36,957 nt of DNA from a virus: the IMG/VR virus record IMGVR_UViG_3300021368_000410, positions 1 to 36,957 of that record; one strand, written 5' to 3'. Positions within the stretch are counted from its first letter, which is position 1; every line of letters starts with the position of its first letter. The notes under the pieces were generated by a model that saw only the letters and a list, made by a program, of their open reading frames with translations, made no database searches and had not been told where the DNA came from. The position numbers were made by a program, and so were the translations under genes. Positions 7,117 through 14,197 of the stretch are shown one piece after another.

Positions 7117-7143
7117 CAAATATAATAAACAATTTATAAACAA
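7117..7143 (-). promoter_or_regulatory. Candidate promoter of methyltransferase operon
   Basis: On the minus strand TTG (7143-7141), a 16-base spacer, then TATATTTG (7124-7117), a Bacteroidota TAnnTTTG box. The spacing is shorter than the usual 19-21 and the GTG start follows after 4 bases, implying a leaderless mRNA. Confidence 0.4.
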
Positions 7144-7146
7144 GCA

Positions 7147-7449
7147 CTAATTCTCTTTAGTTTCTAAGAATTTTTCTAACGCACCTAATATTCTCCAAGC
7201 TGATTTACCTAAATGTAAAATGCCATCATCATCAATAGGATTTTCTATGTGATCTAATAAATGTCTTACACAAGCATCTAATTCATCTTTAGATTTTGAC
7301 CTATCCCAATGTAGAGGAGTGCCAGGATTATGTTGTTCGTTACCTACGTAACTTACTTTAGATACGTATCGTATTGCTTTAGGAAAGTATTTAAGAACAC
7401 CACTAAATACAGGTTGTTCTTTTCGGATCTGATGTTTTGATTTAGTCAT
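7147..7449 (-). CDS. MazZ-like dATP/dGTP pyrophosphohydrolase (DUF5664 type)
   Basis: The compact helical sequence carries the family pattern: a bundle GVLKYFPKAIRYVSKVSYVG, an HWDRS segment, DELDACVRHLLDHIEN and ILHLGKSAWRILGALE. This matches the all-alpha NTP pyrophosphatase family DUF5664 (MazG-related), whose phage members hydrolyse dATP/dGTP or dGTP to the monophosphate. The histidine and acidic residues of the RHLLDH and LHLGKSAW helices are present. It would adjust the purine dNTP pool. It is coupled by ATGA with the upstream nuclease-like gene. No PurZ or DatZ was found, so a Z-genome is not implied. Confidence 0.75.
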   Translation of the reverse strand: MTKSKHQIRKEQPVFSGVLKYFPKAIRYVSKVSYVGNEQHNPGTPLHWDRSKSKDELDACVRHLLDHIENPIDDDGILHLGKSAWRILGALEKFLETKEN

Positions 7450-7826
7450 AATATTTCTGCATCTACTATTGGTAGCATTGCAATTTCTTTAGTTATTTTA
7501 AAGTTATCTGAAAAGTCAGTTGTCTTTGGTAATTGTTTTTCAAACCATATCGGTTTAACAAAAAACAAATTCCATTTATATATTCCTTTTGGTGTTGAGT
7601 TTATATATATAGGTAGATCAAAATTATCATTAGCTTTTTCTATCATTGCATCAAACTTACCACGTTCAATAACTAATTCGTCATAATGAGTTTTACGACA
7701 CTTTAATTCTATTCTATGTTTAGTTTTAGGACTATAACAATCCCATCTACTAATCGGACTATTACTCATAACTAAGTCAGGGTAAACCTTTTCCTTTAAG
7801 TATATGAATAAATCTTGCTCTATCAT
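7446..7826 (-). CDS. PD-(D/E)XK-like nuclease, putative
   Basis: The N-terminal third has an arrangement typical of small PD-(D/E)XK enzymes: SRWDCYSP with Asp29, then HRIELKCRKTHYDELVIERG, where E39-L-K41 gives the ExK core and the following basic helix could contact DNA. The rest is beta-rich (LPIYINSTPKGIYKWNLFFV). It is coupled by ATGA on both sides. It is probably a structure-specific or restriction-like nuclease in the recombination block. The motif is convincing, but the family is not assigned. Confidence 0.55.
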   Translation of the reverse strand: MIEQDLFIYLKEKVYPDLVMSNSPISRWDCYSPKTKHRIELKCRKTHYDELVIERGKFDAMIEKANDNFDLPIYINSTPKGIYKWNLFFVKPIWFEKQLPKTTDFSDNFKITKEIAMLPIVDAEIL

Positions 7827-8251
7827 AAATACAAAGTATATACTTCTCTTAATCTACTCAGCTTAGAGTTAAAACAACTACCACAACTTGTTGCTACATC
7901 ATTTGTATTAAATACATAATTATATATGTTTAATAAATCTCTTTGTTGTGCAGCAGTTATAGTATTAGTTTCTTGTTTAAAAAAATCTGTAAGATAATTA
8001 AATTGTCCCTCACTTAAACAATTAGGTTTATTATAAGGGTACATCTCATTTAAAGTTTTCTTACGACTATCACAACCACAATCTTTTCCAAGAGCATCAA
8101 ATATAGTGTCTACTACTTTTTTAATGCCAGTGGCTTTTGTTACTTTTTCGACACTATCACCTAAACCACTAGATTGCTTTTCATATTTAGCAACCCATTG
8201 TTTATATGCTTTTGTTCTTTTATCTTTAGGTTTACTAGGAATTTTACTCAT
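7823..8251 (-). CDS. Cysteine-containing conserved phage protein, 142 aa
   Basis: The N-terminus is basic and disordered-looking (PSKPKDKRTKAYKQWVAKYE). It is followed by GLGDSVEKVTKATGIKKVVD, a segment I associate with Bacteroidota phage proteins of unknown role. Two cysteine clusters, DCGCDSRKK and SCGSCFNSKL, flank a helical middle and could bind one zinc together. It is coupled to the nuclease-like gene downstream (ATGA) and overlaps the end of the sigma-like gene. Function unknown. Confidence 0.6.
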   Translation of the reverse strand: MSKIPSKPKDKRTKAYKQWVAKYEKQSSGLGDSVEKVTKATGIKKVVDTIFDALGKDCGCDSRKKTLNEMYPYNKPNCLSEGQFNYLTDFFKQETNTITAAQQRDLLNIYNYVFNTNDVATSCGSCFNSKLSRLREVYTLYL

Positions 8252-8840
8252 CTTTATTATGTTTTATTAAATGAAAATCACCATTAATATAATCTTGGTA
8301 ATCTTCGTTAAACTTACTATTCATTATTTGTTTATAGTTCTTACAACTATTAAATATTGATGTAACTGATATATGAGTATCTTTTGCAAGTTTTCTCATA
8401 CTAATATCAGTTTCATAATATATCTTAAATAATTTTTGATCGTACCATCTATCCCAACTATCTACTTCATTTTGTATGTTATCAAGTATAATTTGTTGTG
8501 CATAATCTTGATTTCTTTTGTGATAAATATCACTAGTATCATCAACTAAAGGTACGTATGTTTTATAATGGTCATTATTTTCACCAAGATCATCTATGCT
8601 AATCATTCTATGTTTTTGTTTAGCTTTTAGATAATCGTTCCATAAATTTTTTATTGTTATGTATACATAAAACTTGTTAGGTTCATTCTCATTATACATT
8701 ATTTTTTTTGGATCTGATATGTACTTATTAAGTTTCAAGTACATTTCGTGAATGAAGTCCTCAACTAAATCGCTACGAATTCCTATTGATAATCCCATCG
8801 CTATCCATAGTTTATGATATTTCGATAGGAGTTCCATCAT
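8244..8840 (-). CDS. Sigma-70-like transcription factor
   Basis: Residues about 20-75 look like sigma region 2: RSDLVEDFIHEMYLKLNKYI, then FYVYITIKNLWNDYLKAKQK (the conserved helix pair that binds core RNA polymerase and the -10 element). Residues about 140-175 (KLFKIYYETDISMRKLAKDT, then HISVTSIFNSCKNYKQ) resemble the helix-turn-helix of region 4. An acidic linker joins them. This is a small phage sigma-like factor, a candidate switch to late promoters. It could also be a helix-turn-helix regulator that only resembles a sigma. The start overlaps the upstream stop (ATGA). Confidence 0.65.
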   Translation of the reverse strand: MMELLSKYHKLWIAMGLSIGIRSDLVEDFIHEMYLKLNKYISDPKKIMYNENEPNKFYVYITIKNLWNDYLKAKQKHRMISIDDLGENNDHYKTYVPLVDDTSDIYHKRNQDYAQQIILDNIQNEVDSWDRWYDQKLFKIYYETDISMRKLAKDTHISVTSIFNSCKNYKQIMNSKFNEDYQDYINGDFHLIKHNKDE

Positions 8841-8980
8841 CTTAATATAAATACATTAATCCAAAAGAAACCCAAGCTAAACCTTATTAGGTCAGTATAC
8901 TCGTCAGGGAAATATTCTATGTCTTTAACAAAGTCAACACCTAATACAAAACCATTAATCCACTCAAATTGTATACTCAT
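8837..8980 (-). CDS. Small protein with C-terminal hydrophobic helix, 47 aa
   Basis: The ORF is coupled on both sides: its ATG shares a base with the RusA stop (TAATG) and its stop overlaps the sigma-like start (ATGA). The sequence MSIQFEWINGFVLGVDFVKD is followed by EYFPDEYTDLIRFSLGFFWI and NVFILR, with a terminal hydrophobic stretch that could be a membrane helix or a protein contact. Perfect coupling argues strongly that it is translated. No family was recognised. Confidence 0.65.
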   Translation of the reverse strand: MSIQFEWINGFVLGVDFVKDIEYFPDEYTDLIRFSLGFFWINVFILR

Positions 8981-9393
8981 TACATAACTTTGAATTGTAC
9001 TCTGATTCTATCTTGCTCTCCATAAAACTTACTCATCTTATTAATAACCACAATGTTTTGATCTTGTTCATAAATTAAACCCTCTAAAGCATCAAAAAAT
9101 GCTTTGTTTAAATTATCCTGTAAATCAGGTTTAGTAGTTTTATAAGTGAATTCTAGCTTTTTCTTTTTTGAGAAACTCTTAGGGTAACTAAATATATATT
9201 CTATATAGTTTACCTTAATTATAGAACCAGCTTGTATAATTTCAAAATTATTAGGTAGTTGCTCACTAACTAAGTTACGTAAATTATTTTGATAATCGGT
9301 AATCTTTTTTGGTTTATATCTTCTTCCATTTCTTGCAAACCTGAATGATTGATGTGCTTGTGGTTTGATCTGAATGTCTAAAGTAACCAACAT
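8980..9393 (-). CDS. rusA: RusA-like Holliday junction resolvase
   Basis: The RusA core is clear: KPDLQDNLNKAFFDALEG (88-105) supplies the catalytic aspartates (D90, D93, D101). It is followed by LIYEQDQNIVVINKMSKFYG, equivalent to the family's viy(e)DD(s)qI segment with one acid replaced by Q. The 137-aa length is typical. RusA dimers resolve four-way junctions, and in phages they debranch recombination and replication intermediates before packaging. Its start shares a base with the ATPase stop (TAATG). Position in the recombination block agrees. Confidence 0.9.
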   Translation of the reverse strand: MLVTLDIQIKPQAHQSFRFARNGRRYKPKKITDYQNNLRNLVSEQLPNNFEIIQAGSIIKVNYIEYIFSYPKSFSKKKKLEFTYKTTKPDLQDNLNKAFFDALEGLIYEQDQNIVVINKMSKFYGEQDRIRVQFKVM

Positions 9394-10199
9394 TAAAAAG
9401 GAGAGTTGTTGTATTCGTCTACGTTATCTATTACAATTGGTAAACCTTGTCTAACTTCAAATGCAAATTGTTTAAATGGTATACCTCTACTTTTTTTACA
9501 TTCTACTATTACAATATCATTATTAGCACTAGATGTTTCTACACTAATTTGTGTTTCTGTTTTCTTTTCTAAAAACGAACCTAAATGACCGGTAGCTTTA
9601 GAGTTATAGAAATTAGAATGTATTACTGTAATTATATGTATGTTGTAATCCAAAGTCCATTTCATTAAATAATGAATTACTTTGTTAGATTTTTCTATAT
9701 CATTTATGTCATTTAATAAATCAGCTACACCATCAATAATAACTAAACCAATATTGTCAGTTTTAGATATATGCCAATCTATAAACTCTAATCTTTCATT
9801 TGGCAAAAATTGTCTTAGTGCATATGTTTCATAACCTGTGCAATCCTTACACATTTTATGCACTCTATTAAATGTTCTTTGTGCGTGGTATCTACTTTGT
9901 TCCGTATCATAATGTAATACTTTTTTTGTACCTCTATATCCTTTAATATCTTTTACATAAGTTTCGTGTGAACCCATATAAGCTGATGCTAATAAACTAA
10001 CCAAAAATGTTTTCTTACTCTTAGGTCCTGCACTTATAAAACTAAAGTTACCATAAGTTCCTAATGGTATAGGTTCTTTATTAAATGCTAATCCTTTTGA
10101 TATTGCTACAGGTGGTTCTTTTATATCTTCATTAGAATCTACATAACTTTCTTTTAGTATCTTCTCAAACTTCTCTTCAAAATTGATATTATAATTCAT
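9393..10199 (-). CDS. RecA-fold AAA ATPase (RepA/DnaB-like helicase type)
   Basis: Residues 50-70 hold a non-canonical Walker A, SAGPKSKKTFLVSL, of the GxxKSxKT(F/L) kind seen in RepA-like and AAA_25 ATPases. HYDTEQ (96-101) provides the catalytic glutamate region. IGLVIIDGVADLL with Asp156 is Walker B, and ITVIHSNFYN (with His) is the sensor. GHLGSFLEKKTETQI follows. This is the fold of hexameric replicative helicases of the RepA family. With no primase or polymerase in the window, it could be the phage helicase or a recombination mediator. The start is ATG; 11 bases overlap the upstream gene. Confidence 0.75.
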   Translation of the reverse strand: MNYNINFEEKFEKILKESYVDSNEDIKEPPVAISKGLAFNKEPIPLGTYGNFSFISAGPKSKKTFLVSLLASAYMGSHETYVKDIKGYRGTKKVLHYDTEQSRYHAQRTFNRVHKMCKDCTGYETYALRQFLPNERLEFIDWHISKTDNIGLVIIDGVADLLNDINDIEKSNKVIHYLMKWTLDYNIHIITVIHSNFYNSKATGHLGSFLEKKTETQISVETSSANNDIVIVECKKSRGIPFKQFAFEVRQGLPIVIDNVDEYNNSPF

Positions 10200-10581
10200 T
10201 AATTAGGTCGTTTATTATAAGGGTTATTTTATTTTTGACATCATTGACAAATTCATCTATATCAAAATCATTAGTAATATTATTAATAACCATATACTCG
10301 TATAGATTAATTCTTAGTTTTTCAAAATGTTCTTTCTTACTTATTTGTATAACACTTCTAAAGTTATTTAAAATGTATGTATTAAAAAAATGTAGAAGCA
10401 TAGGTTTGTCATTATATAGTTCTTGCTTGTCAAATTTTTCAGTAATATACCATACTAAAAATCTTTCTAAGAACATATTCTTCATCTTCAATTTATTAAT
10501 ATCATCAACTAGATCGTCTAGTAAATCAATTATTTCTTGATCTGAAATCTTATTATATAGTTTGTTTATCTTCTTGTCCAT
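10189..10581 (-). CDS. Hypothetical helical protein, 130 aa
   Basis: I start at MDKKINKLYN (10581), not at the longer frame opening at 10620, because the extension falls inside a terminator hairpin. The ATG follows the terminator U-run directly. The protein is helical and acid/lysine rich (DQEIIDLLDDLVDDINKLKM), without recognised motifs. It may be a partner of the ATPase encoded next. Expression is likely set by readthrough of the terminator. Confidence 0.6.
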   Translation of the reverse strand: MDKKINKLYNKISDQEIIDLLDDLVDDINKLKMKNMFLERFLVWYITEKFDKQELYNDKPMLLHFFNTYILNNFRSVIQISKKEHFEKLRINLYEYMVINNITNDFDIDEFVNDVKNKITLIINDLINEL

Positions 10582-10612
10582 AAAAAAAAGGGAGAGCATA
10601 CACCCCCCCTTA
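10582..10612 (-). terminator. Intrinsic terminator/attenuator after SSB gene
   Basis: On the minus strand an AAGGGGG arm pairs with CTCCCTT (7 bp with one G-U), followed by eight T (10589-10582) that run straight into the ATG of the next gene. It separates the Erf-SSB unit from the replication genes downstream. Confidence 0.7.
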
Positions 10613-10640
10613 ACTACCAATTATTATGAAAAACTACTAA

Positions 10641-10913
10641 TTAAAAAGGCAAGTCGTCACTATCGTCAGAAACTACTTGCTTTGCTGTTTCCTTAGAATT
10701 GCTTTCTGCTACACTAACTTTACCATCAGTCCAAAACACTTTGCCATTACCTATATATTTCTTAGGTGCTTTTGCGTTTCTTTCTTCCTCTGATTGTTCT
10801 TCGTACATTGATATATTTTGACCATAGTCATTTGTGAAATCACTAATAGAAATAGTATAGTTTTTATAATTACCATCTCTACCTTTTATTCCAATTGTTC
10901 CTAATACACTCAT
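10641..10913 (-). CDS. Single-stranded DNA-binding-like protein, 90 aa
   Basis: The C-terminus ends DSDDLPF, the acidic tip that SSB proteins use to recruit partner enzymes. The body (GTIGIKGRDGNYKNYTISIS; KYIGNGKVFWTDGKVSV) is beta-rich, as expected for an OB fold, though shorter than classic SSB. The gene follows erf by 7 bases and is the last gene before a terminator, a common phage pairing. It would coat ssDNA made by the RecE-type nuclease and assist annealing. The tip is seen directly; the OB fold is inferred. Confidence 0.7.
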   Translation of the reverse strand: MSVLGTIGIKGRDGNYKNYTISISDFTNDYGQNISMYEEQSEEERNAKAPKKYIGNGKVFWTDGKVSVAESNSKETAKQVVSDDSDDLPF

Positions 10914-10920
10914 ATTTATT

Positions 10921-11484
10921 TTATTTAGTTATTACTTTACGTTCATCTATTGCTTTTTGCAATTTCTTTTCTACTACTTTAGACATTTTATATTTAGTTT
11001 TAATAACGTCTAACGAACCACCCTCTTTTAAATAGTTAATGGCTTTGTCAAACTTTTCACTTTTATCTTCAAGTGTTTCTCTAGCACCGTGTGTATTCGT
11101 TGCGTCAGAATCTTGAGTATCATCTATTAAAAATAAATTACCTAAAGCATACTTTTTTGCATAAGAAGAAGCACTCCCTGTTCTTTGTGGATCAGCTTGA
11201 CCTTTCATATTGAAATCAATCACAGCTTGTGCTTTGCTTTCTATTTGCATATCTACTGAATCACAATCAATTAACTTGGCTGTAGATTCAATGTATAAAC
11301 GTCCACCTTTATCCTTAATGGTATCACTAAGTTTTAGAGAAAGTTTATATTTCATAGTAAGTGGTTTGATACCCTCAAGAATATCTTCCGCACTTCTATA
11401 ATAATAATCACCAAACTTATTATGTCTTTTTTTAGGCACATTAAGTTCGTTTTGAATTGCTAATAATTTTTCTGAAATATTCAT
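10921..11484 (-). CDS. erf: ERF-family single-strand annealing protein
   Basis: The ERF superfamily signature is plain: KKRHNKFGDYYYRSAEDILEG (about 18-38), KPLTMKYKLSLKLSDT, then GSASSYAKKYALGNLFLIDD (about 101-120) followed by TQDSDAT. Members bind ssDNA and anneal complementary strands, driving phage recombination and circularisation. The C-terminus is a helical tail without a recognised motif. It is first in its unit, with a candidate promoter 20 bases upstream, and pairs with the SSB-like gene next to it and the exonuclease at 5693-6469. Confidence 0.9.
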   Translation of the reverse strand: MNISEKLLAIQNELNVPKKRHNKFGDYYYRSAEDILEGIKPLTMKYKLSLKLSDTIKDKGGRLYIESTAKLIDCDSVDMQIESKAQAVIDFNMKGQADPQRTGSASSYAKKYALGNLFLIDDTQDSDATNTHGARETLEDKSEKFDKAINYLKEGGSLDVIKTKYKMSKVVEKKLQKAIDERKVITK

Positions 11485-11503
11485 ATATTTAAATTTAGTA
11501 TTA

Positions 11504-11511
11504 CAAATGTA
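11504..11511 (-). promoter_or_regulatory. Candidate promoter for erf-ssb unit
   Basis: TACATTTG on the minus strand matches the Bacteroidota TAnnTTTG box and lies 19 bases before the erf ATG in a 45-base intergenic gap. No clear TTG lies 20 bases upstream. Confidence 0.4.
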
Positions 11512-11529
11512 AAAAAAATAATTAACATT

Positions 11530-11901
11530 TTATATATAGTTATTAATAATCCAAATACCAGGCTTTTTCAGATCATCATTATCTACGTGAATATGATCTC
11601 TTCCAATACCAAATCTTCTAAAACCTACCATAGATAATCCCTCTATAATTAACAATCTTTTCCTTGTGTCAGTACATCTAATATCACAAGCACGTCCTAT
11701 TAAATGACTTGATGTAGATAATCCACCTTTACGTATATTTTCTTTTGGACTTCTATAACCACTTAGTATTTTGAATTTAACTCCTGCTATATCTCTAGCT
11801 TCATCTAAACAATATAGAAACTCTCTATCCATATAACCATAACCACTCCCTGGCATATCAGGGGAATCAAATTCATCATATGTAAAATATCTAAGTTCCA
11901 T
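11530..11901 (-). CDS. M15-family peptidase (endolysin-like), first copy
   Basis: The Peptidase M15_3 zinc site is complete: SGYRSPKEN, then STSSHLIGRACDI with His66 and Asp73, and DHIHVD with His105. It has 123 residues from the ATG at 11901; a TTG one codon upstream is less likely. Such enzymes cut peptidoglycan cross-bridges. No signal peptide is visible, so release would depend on the holin. Unusually it is not beside the holin but downstream of the Mom-like gene, and a second M15 gene lies at 13488-13949. It overlaps the Mom-like gene by 11 bases. Confidence 0.85.
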   Translation of the reverse strand: MELRYFTYDEFDSPDMPGSGYGYMDREFLYCLDEARDIAGVKFKILSGYRSPKENIRKGGLSTSSHLIGRACDIRCTDTRKRLLIIEGLSMVGFRRFGIGRDHIHVDNDDLKKPGIWIINNYI

Positions 11902-12568
11902 CAAACATATTTAATTGTGTTGTTGTATTATGACTAGCGTCATATCTTTTGTTATCACCTTTAGGGTAAGGTAATATTTCGTAACCTAATGAATTAATCA
12001 TTCTTTTCTTAAGTCTTTTATTAGCTAATATCATTATGTATCTATGCTTTCTTGATCTTGGTATTCTTTCAAACCTCTCAGGGTGTGCATACATATACTC
12101 CGTGCTAAAACTATCACCTAAAGTTCTACTATGCTTATTAGTTCCTTTCTCTTTCCAATCAAAGTTCTTTTTTGTTAACCCTGTGTATATCCAATTAGTT
12201 GCTTGATAAATATAACCATTGTGATTTTGGTCTGTATCAGCATAAGAAACTAAAATAGATGGTTTAGGTAATTCATAAAAAGTATGTGCAACAAAATACG
12301 ATAAAGTGTTTTTAGGTAAATCTTCATTTACTACTAATCTATTTAGTTCTAATACATTGTTTCTCCATTTATTACCACAAACATTATCACATAATTCTTT
12401 TGATATAGGATTACCATAAGTACACACTCCTATCAGCTTGTCACTATCATACAAACCAAATGAATATCTAATACTAGGTATACGCTTTGCATAATGCTTA
12501 TACTTTAACCATTCCTTTGTTTGCTCTTTAGGAATTGATCTGATAATATATTTTTCTATTAATGACAT
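11891..12568 (-). CDS. Mom-like adenine-modification protein
   Basis: I start at MSLIEKYIIRS (12568); the frame runs open to 12625 but the extension looks non-coding. The 225-aa protein has the N-acetyltransferase-like layout of the phage Mu Mom family: FGLYDSDKLIGVCTYGNP (37-54), LELNRLVV (73-80), then the diagnostic VSYADTDQNHNGYIYQATNW (107-126) and IYTG. Mom adds a carbamoylmethyl group to N6 of adenine, which blocks many restriction enzymes. I infer that this phage may carry modified adenine. The C-terminus adds a basic segment (RIPRSRKHRY; NKRLKKRM). Confidence 0.75.
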   Translation of the reverse strand: MSLIEKYIIRSIPKEQTKEWLKYKHYAKRIPSIRYSFGLYDSDKLIGVCTYGNPISKELCDNVCGNKWRNNVLELNRLVVNEDLPKNTLSYFVAHTFYELPKPSILVSYADTDQNHNGYIYQATNWIYTGLTKKNFDWKEKGTNKHSRTLGDSFSTEYMYAHPERFERIPRSRKHRYIMILANKRLKKRMINSLGYEILPYPKGDNKRYDASHNTTTQLNMFDGT

Positions 12569-12719
12569 TTTTATATATTTGCAAATGCGTAGTCGTAAAT
12601 CTACGAAAAAAGTTACAAACTTCAATAGAGATATTGTTGGTTCAGGTAAATTATGAATTTTGTTTTTCTTAGGGGGACTTTTTCTTTTCTTTCTTTTTGT
12701 CCTTTTTCTTTCTTTTCTT
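12569..12719 (-). promoter_or_regulatory. Intergenic region upstream of Mom-like gene with polypurine tract
   Basis: The 151-base gap holds two things. Next to the upstream stop is a purine run on the minus strand (about 12672-12719; A and G with only two C interruptions and a weak GGAC/GTCC stem). Nearer the gene is an inverted repeat CGTAG-8-CTACG (about 12586-12603) that could be an operator. No good promoter match was found. Confidence 0.35.
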
Positions 12720-12911
12720 TTATTTTAATAACTTACGTATTATGTCTTTATAGTACATAAATTCATTTAATGCTAATGTTCTAGCATAAACACTTTCATA
12801 ATCTTCTATTTCTTTTTCATATTCAATTGTAGCTTTTACATTATTTAAATCAATGCCAGTAATAAAATCATTCCACAATTGACAATAAATTTCAAATTGT
12901 CTATGATTCAT
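12720..12911 (-). CDS. Hypothetical protein, 63 aa
   Basis: The start overlaps the stop of the upstream basic micro-gene (ATGA). The sequence is acidic and helical with several aromatics (FEIYCQLWNDFITGIDLNNV; YEKEIEDYESVYARTLALNE), and the composition is like that of a folded small protein. It is the last gene before the polypurine gap. No family was recognised. Confidence 0.6.
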   Translation of the reverse strand: MNHRQFEIYCQLWNDFITGIDLNNVKATIEYEKEIEDYESVYARTLALNEFMYYKDIIRKLLK

Positions 12912-13042
12912 CTTTTTTTACCTTGACCTATATATTTTTTTTTGTAACCAGGTTGACCTTTAGAAGCGTTTTTAGAATGTACTCCAGGTCTTTTCTTTTT
13001 TTTTGGTGGTATATAAATATGAACTTTAGGTCGTCTAGGCAT
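12908..13042 (-). CDS. Small very basic protein, 44 aa
   Basis: MPRRPKVHIYIPPKKKKRPG is followed by VHSKNASKGQPGYKKKYIGQ and GKKR. About a third of the residues are K or R, and the RPGVHSKNASK and YKKKYxGQG segments resemble short basic proteins often seen in Bacteroidota phages. The start shares a base with the holin stop (TAATG) and the end overlaps the next start (ATGA), so it is firmly in the operon. It could bind nucleic acid; function unknown. Confidence 0.65.
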   Translation of the reverse strand: MPRRPKVHIYIPPKKKKRPGVHSKNASKGQPGYKKKYIGQGKKR

Positions 13043-13491
13043 TATTTGCTTATTGATCTGAACTTTTCTGCACCTCTTGAACCAAAGTATGCAACATAAA
13101 CTGTGATTAATAAAGATTTTAATAGATCAATCCAACCACTATCAACACTAAACTCTAAACCACTTGAATCAACGAAGATTAACAATACCATAGATATAGT
13201 TAAGAATATTAATGCCATAGGTCTAGTATTTTTACTTAACCAAGAATCTGATTGCATATCACTAGACCACCTTTTTGATACTTCTTGCATTTCAATAGTA
13301 TCTTGATTTAGTAATGCTAATGCTTTTTCTTTATCCTCAGGTGGTAAAGTTTCATCTTTACTAATTAAATTTTTTACAACACCAAATACTCCATTGTCTG
13401 GTAATACATCACCTAATGAATCTATTATAGATGAACCAGCACCACTTAAAAACTTACCTACTTTAGTGTCTTTTAATTTCTTTTTACTCAT
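13042..13491 (-). CDS. Holin, 3TM GTA-type
   Basis: Residues 70-85 (EVSKRWSSDMQSDSWLSKNT, RP) are the conserved lead-in of the GTA-type three-TM holin family (RWxSDMxSDSWLSKNxRP). They are followed by hydrophobic segments PMALIFLTISMVLLIFV and WIDLLKSLLITVYVAYF. The N-terminal third is soluble. Holins open the inner membrane so that the lysin reaches the wall. The start overlaps the stop of the M15 peptidase gene (ATGA), making a lysis pair. Confidence 0.85.
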   Translation of the reverse strand: MSKKKLKDTKVGKFLSGAGSSIIDSLGDVLPDNGVFGVVKNLISKDETLPPEDKEKALALLNQDTIEMQEVSKRWSSDMQSDSWLSKNTRPMALIFLTISMVLLIFVDSSGLEFSVDSGWIDLLKSLLITVYVAYFGSRGAEKFRSISK

Positions 13492-13949
13492 ATTACCATA
13501 TATTTAGTTTTGCCATTTTCTTTATATGCTTTTAGACATCTATTTCTATTTTCGTCTTTGCTTACATAAGAAACGTGAACCCAATTAGGATTATTATCAT
13601 CTCCAAACTCCCATATCATTTGGTCAAAGTCTAAATTCTCCCGAATATATTTAAACATTTGTGCATTTGTTTTATGTCCAAAAGTATCATCTATATCTAT
13701 TGCTCTTCCTTGACAATGTTGAGATTTTGTGCTACCACCAATTGCTTTATTTAAGTCCTCAGATCTAAAGAAAGAATTTATTTTGATAGCACCACCTACC
13801 CAATCTCTTAAAGGTTCAAATATATTTTGTGCTACTCCACTCATATTTGTTAATTGATATGCACTTGGTGTGTTATCAATGTTTAATCGTAAAGCAGTAT
13901 TAGAACGAGTAGCTTCTTGAAAACTAATATGTTTACTTATACGATCCAT
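13488..13949 (-). CDS. M15-family peptidase (endolysin), lysis-cassette copy
   Basis: The zinc site is complete: FFRSEDLNKAIGGSTKSQHC (60-79) with His78, GRAIDID with Asp85, and NWVHVSY with His125, plus FDQMIWEFGD typical of the DD-carboxypeptidase-like M15_3 group. There is no signal peptide. It is coupled to the holin by ATGA, so it is the likely main endolysin. It is not a close copy of the other M15 protein at 11530-11901: the flanks and spacing differ (153 versus 123 aa). Confidence 0.9.
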   Translation of the reverse strand: MDRISKHISFQEATRSNTALRLNIDNTPSAYQLTNMSGVAQNIFEPLRDWVGGAIKINSFFRSEDLNKAIGGSTKSQHCQGRAIDIDDTFGHKTNAQMFKYIRENLDFDQMIWEFGDDNNPNWVHVSYVSKDENRNRCLKAYKENGKTKYMVI

Positions 13950-13951
13950 TA

Positions 13952-14050
13952 TTACATTTTAATTTTCTTCAACCAAGCGTTCCACTTAGCTGATACATAA
14001 TGATTAAACGTTTCAAATTGATTTGCTAACCATCTTAGTATTCTTACCAT
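13952..14050 (-). CDS. Tiny basic amphipathic peptide, 32 aa
   Basis: MVRILRWLANQFETFNHYVS, then AKWNAWLKKIKM. It starts three bases after the upstream 47-aa gene and stops two bases before the endolysin ATG. Four tryptophan/basic clusters give an amphipathic helix, suggestive of a membrane-active peptide in the lysis block. Reality rests on spacing and composition. Confidence 0.5.
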   Translation of the reverse strand: MVRILRWLANQFETFNHYVSAKWNAWLKKIKM

Positions 14051-14053
14051 AAT

Positions 14054-14197
14054 TTATTTTTTAAGTAATTGATATATTTTAATAATTGTATATATGAACG
14101 TTGCAATAATTAGAAGTCCTTGTAGTATTTCGTTTAACTCTGATATTGTTATCACGTAAACAGCAACCCCTAATATTGTAGGTTCAAATCCTTGCAT
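14054..14197 (-). CDS. Small two-helix membrane protein, 47 aa
   Basis: Two hydrophobic stretches (TILGVAVYVITI and ILQGLLIIATFIYTIIKIY) with a short polar turn SELNE. The start shares a base with the stop of the thioredoxin-fold gene (TAATG). The size and topology fit a holin/antiholin-like protein beside the true holin. No family was recognised. Confidence 0.6.
   Translation of the reverse strand: MQGFEPTILGVAVYVITISELNEILQGLLIIATFIYTIIKIYQLLKK

Noticed and set aside
7147-7449. Z-genome (diaminopurine) phage, suggested by the MazZ-like gene
   Set aside because: No PurZ or DatZ was recognised; DUF5664-type enzymes occur in many ordinary phages.
10582-10620. Longer start of the gene ending at 10189
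   Set aside because: The extra codons are the terminator hairpin and U-run read as protein.
12569-12625. Nineteen-codon extension of the Mom-like protein
   Set aside because: The family-like sequence begins at MSLIEKY and the upstream part includes the putative operator inverted repeat.
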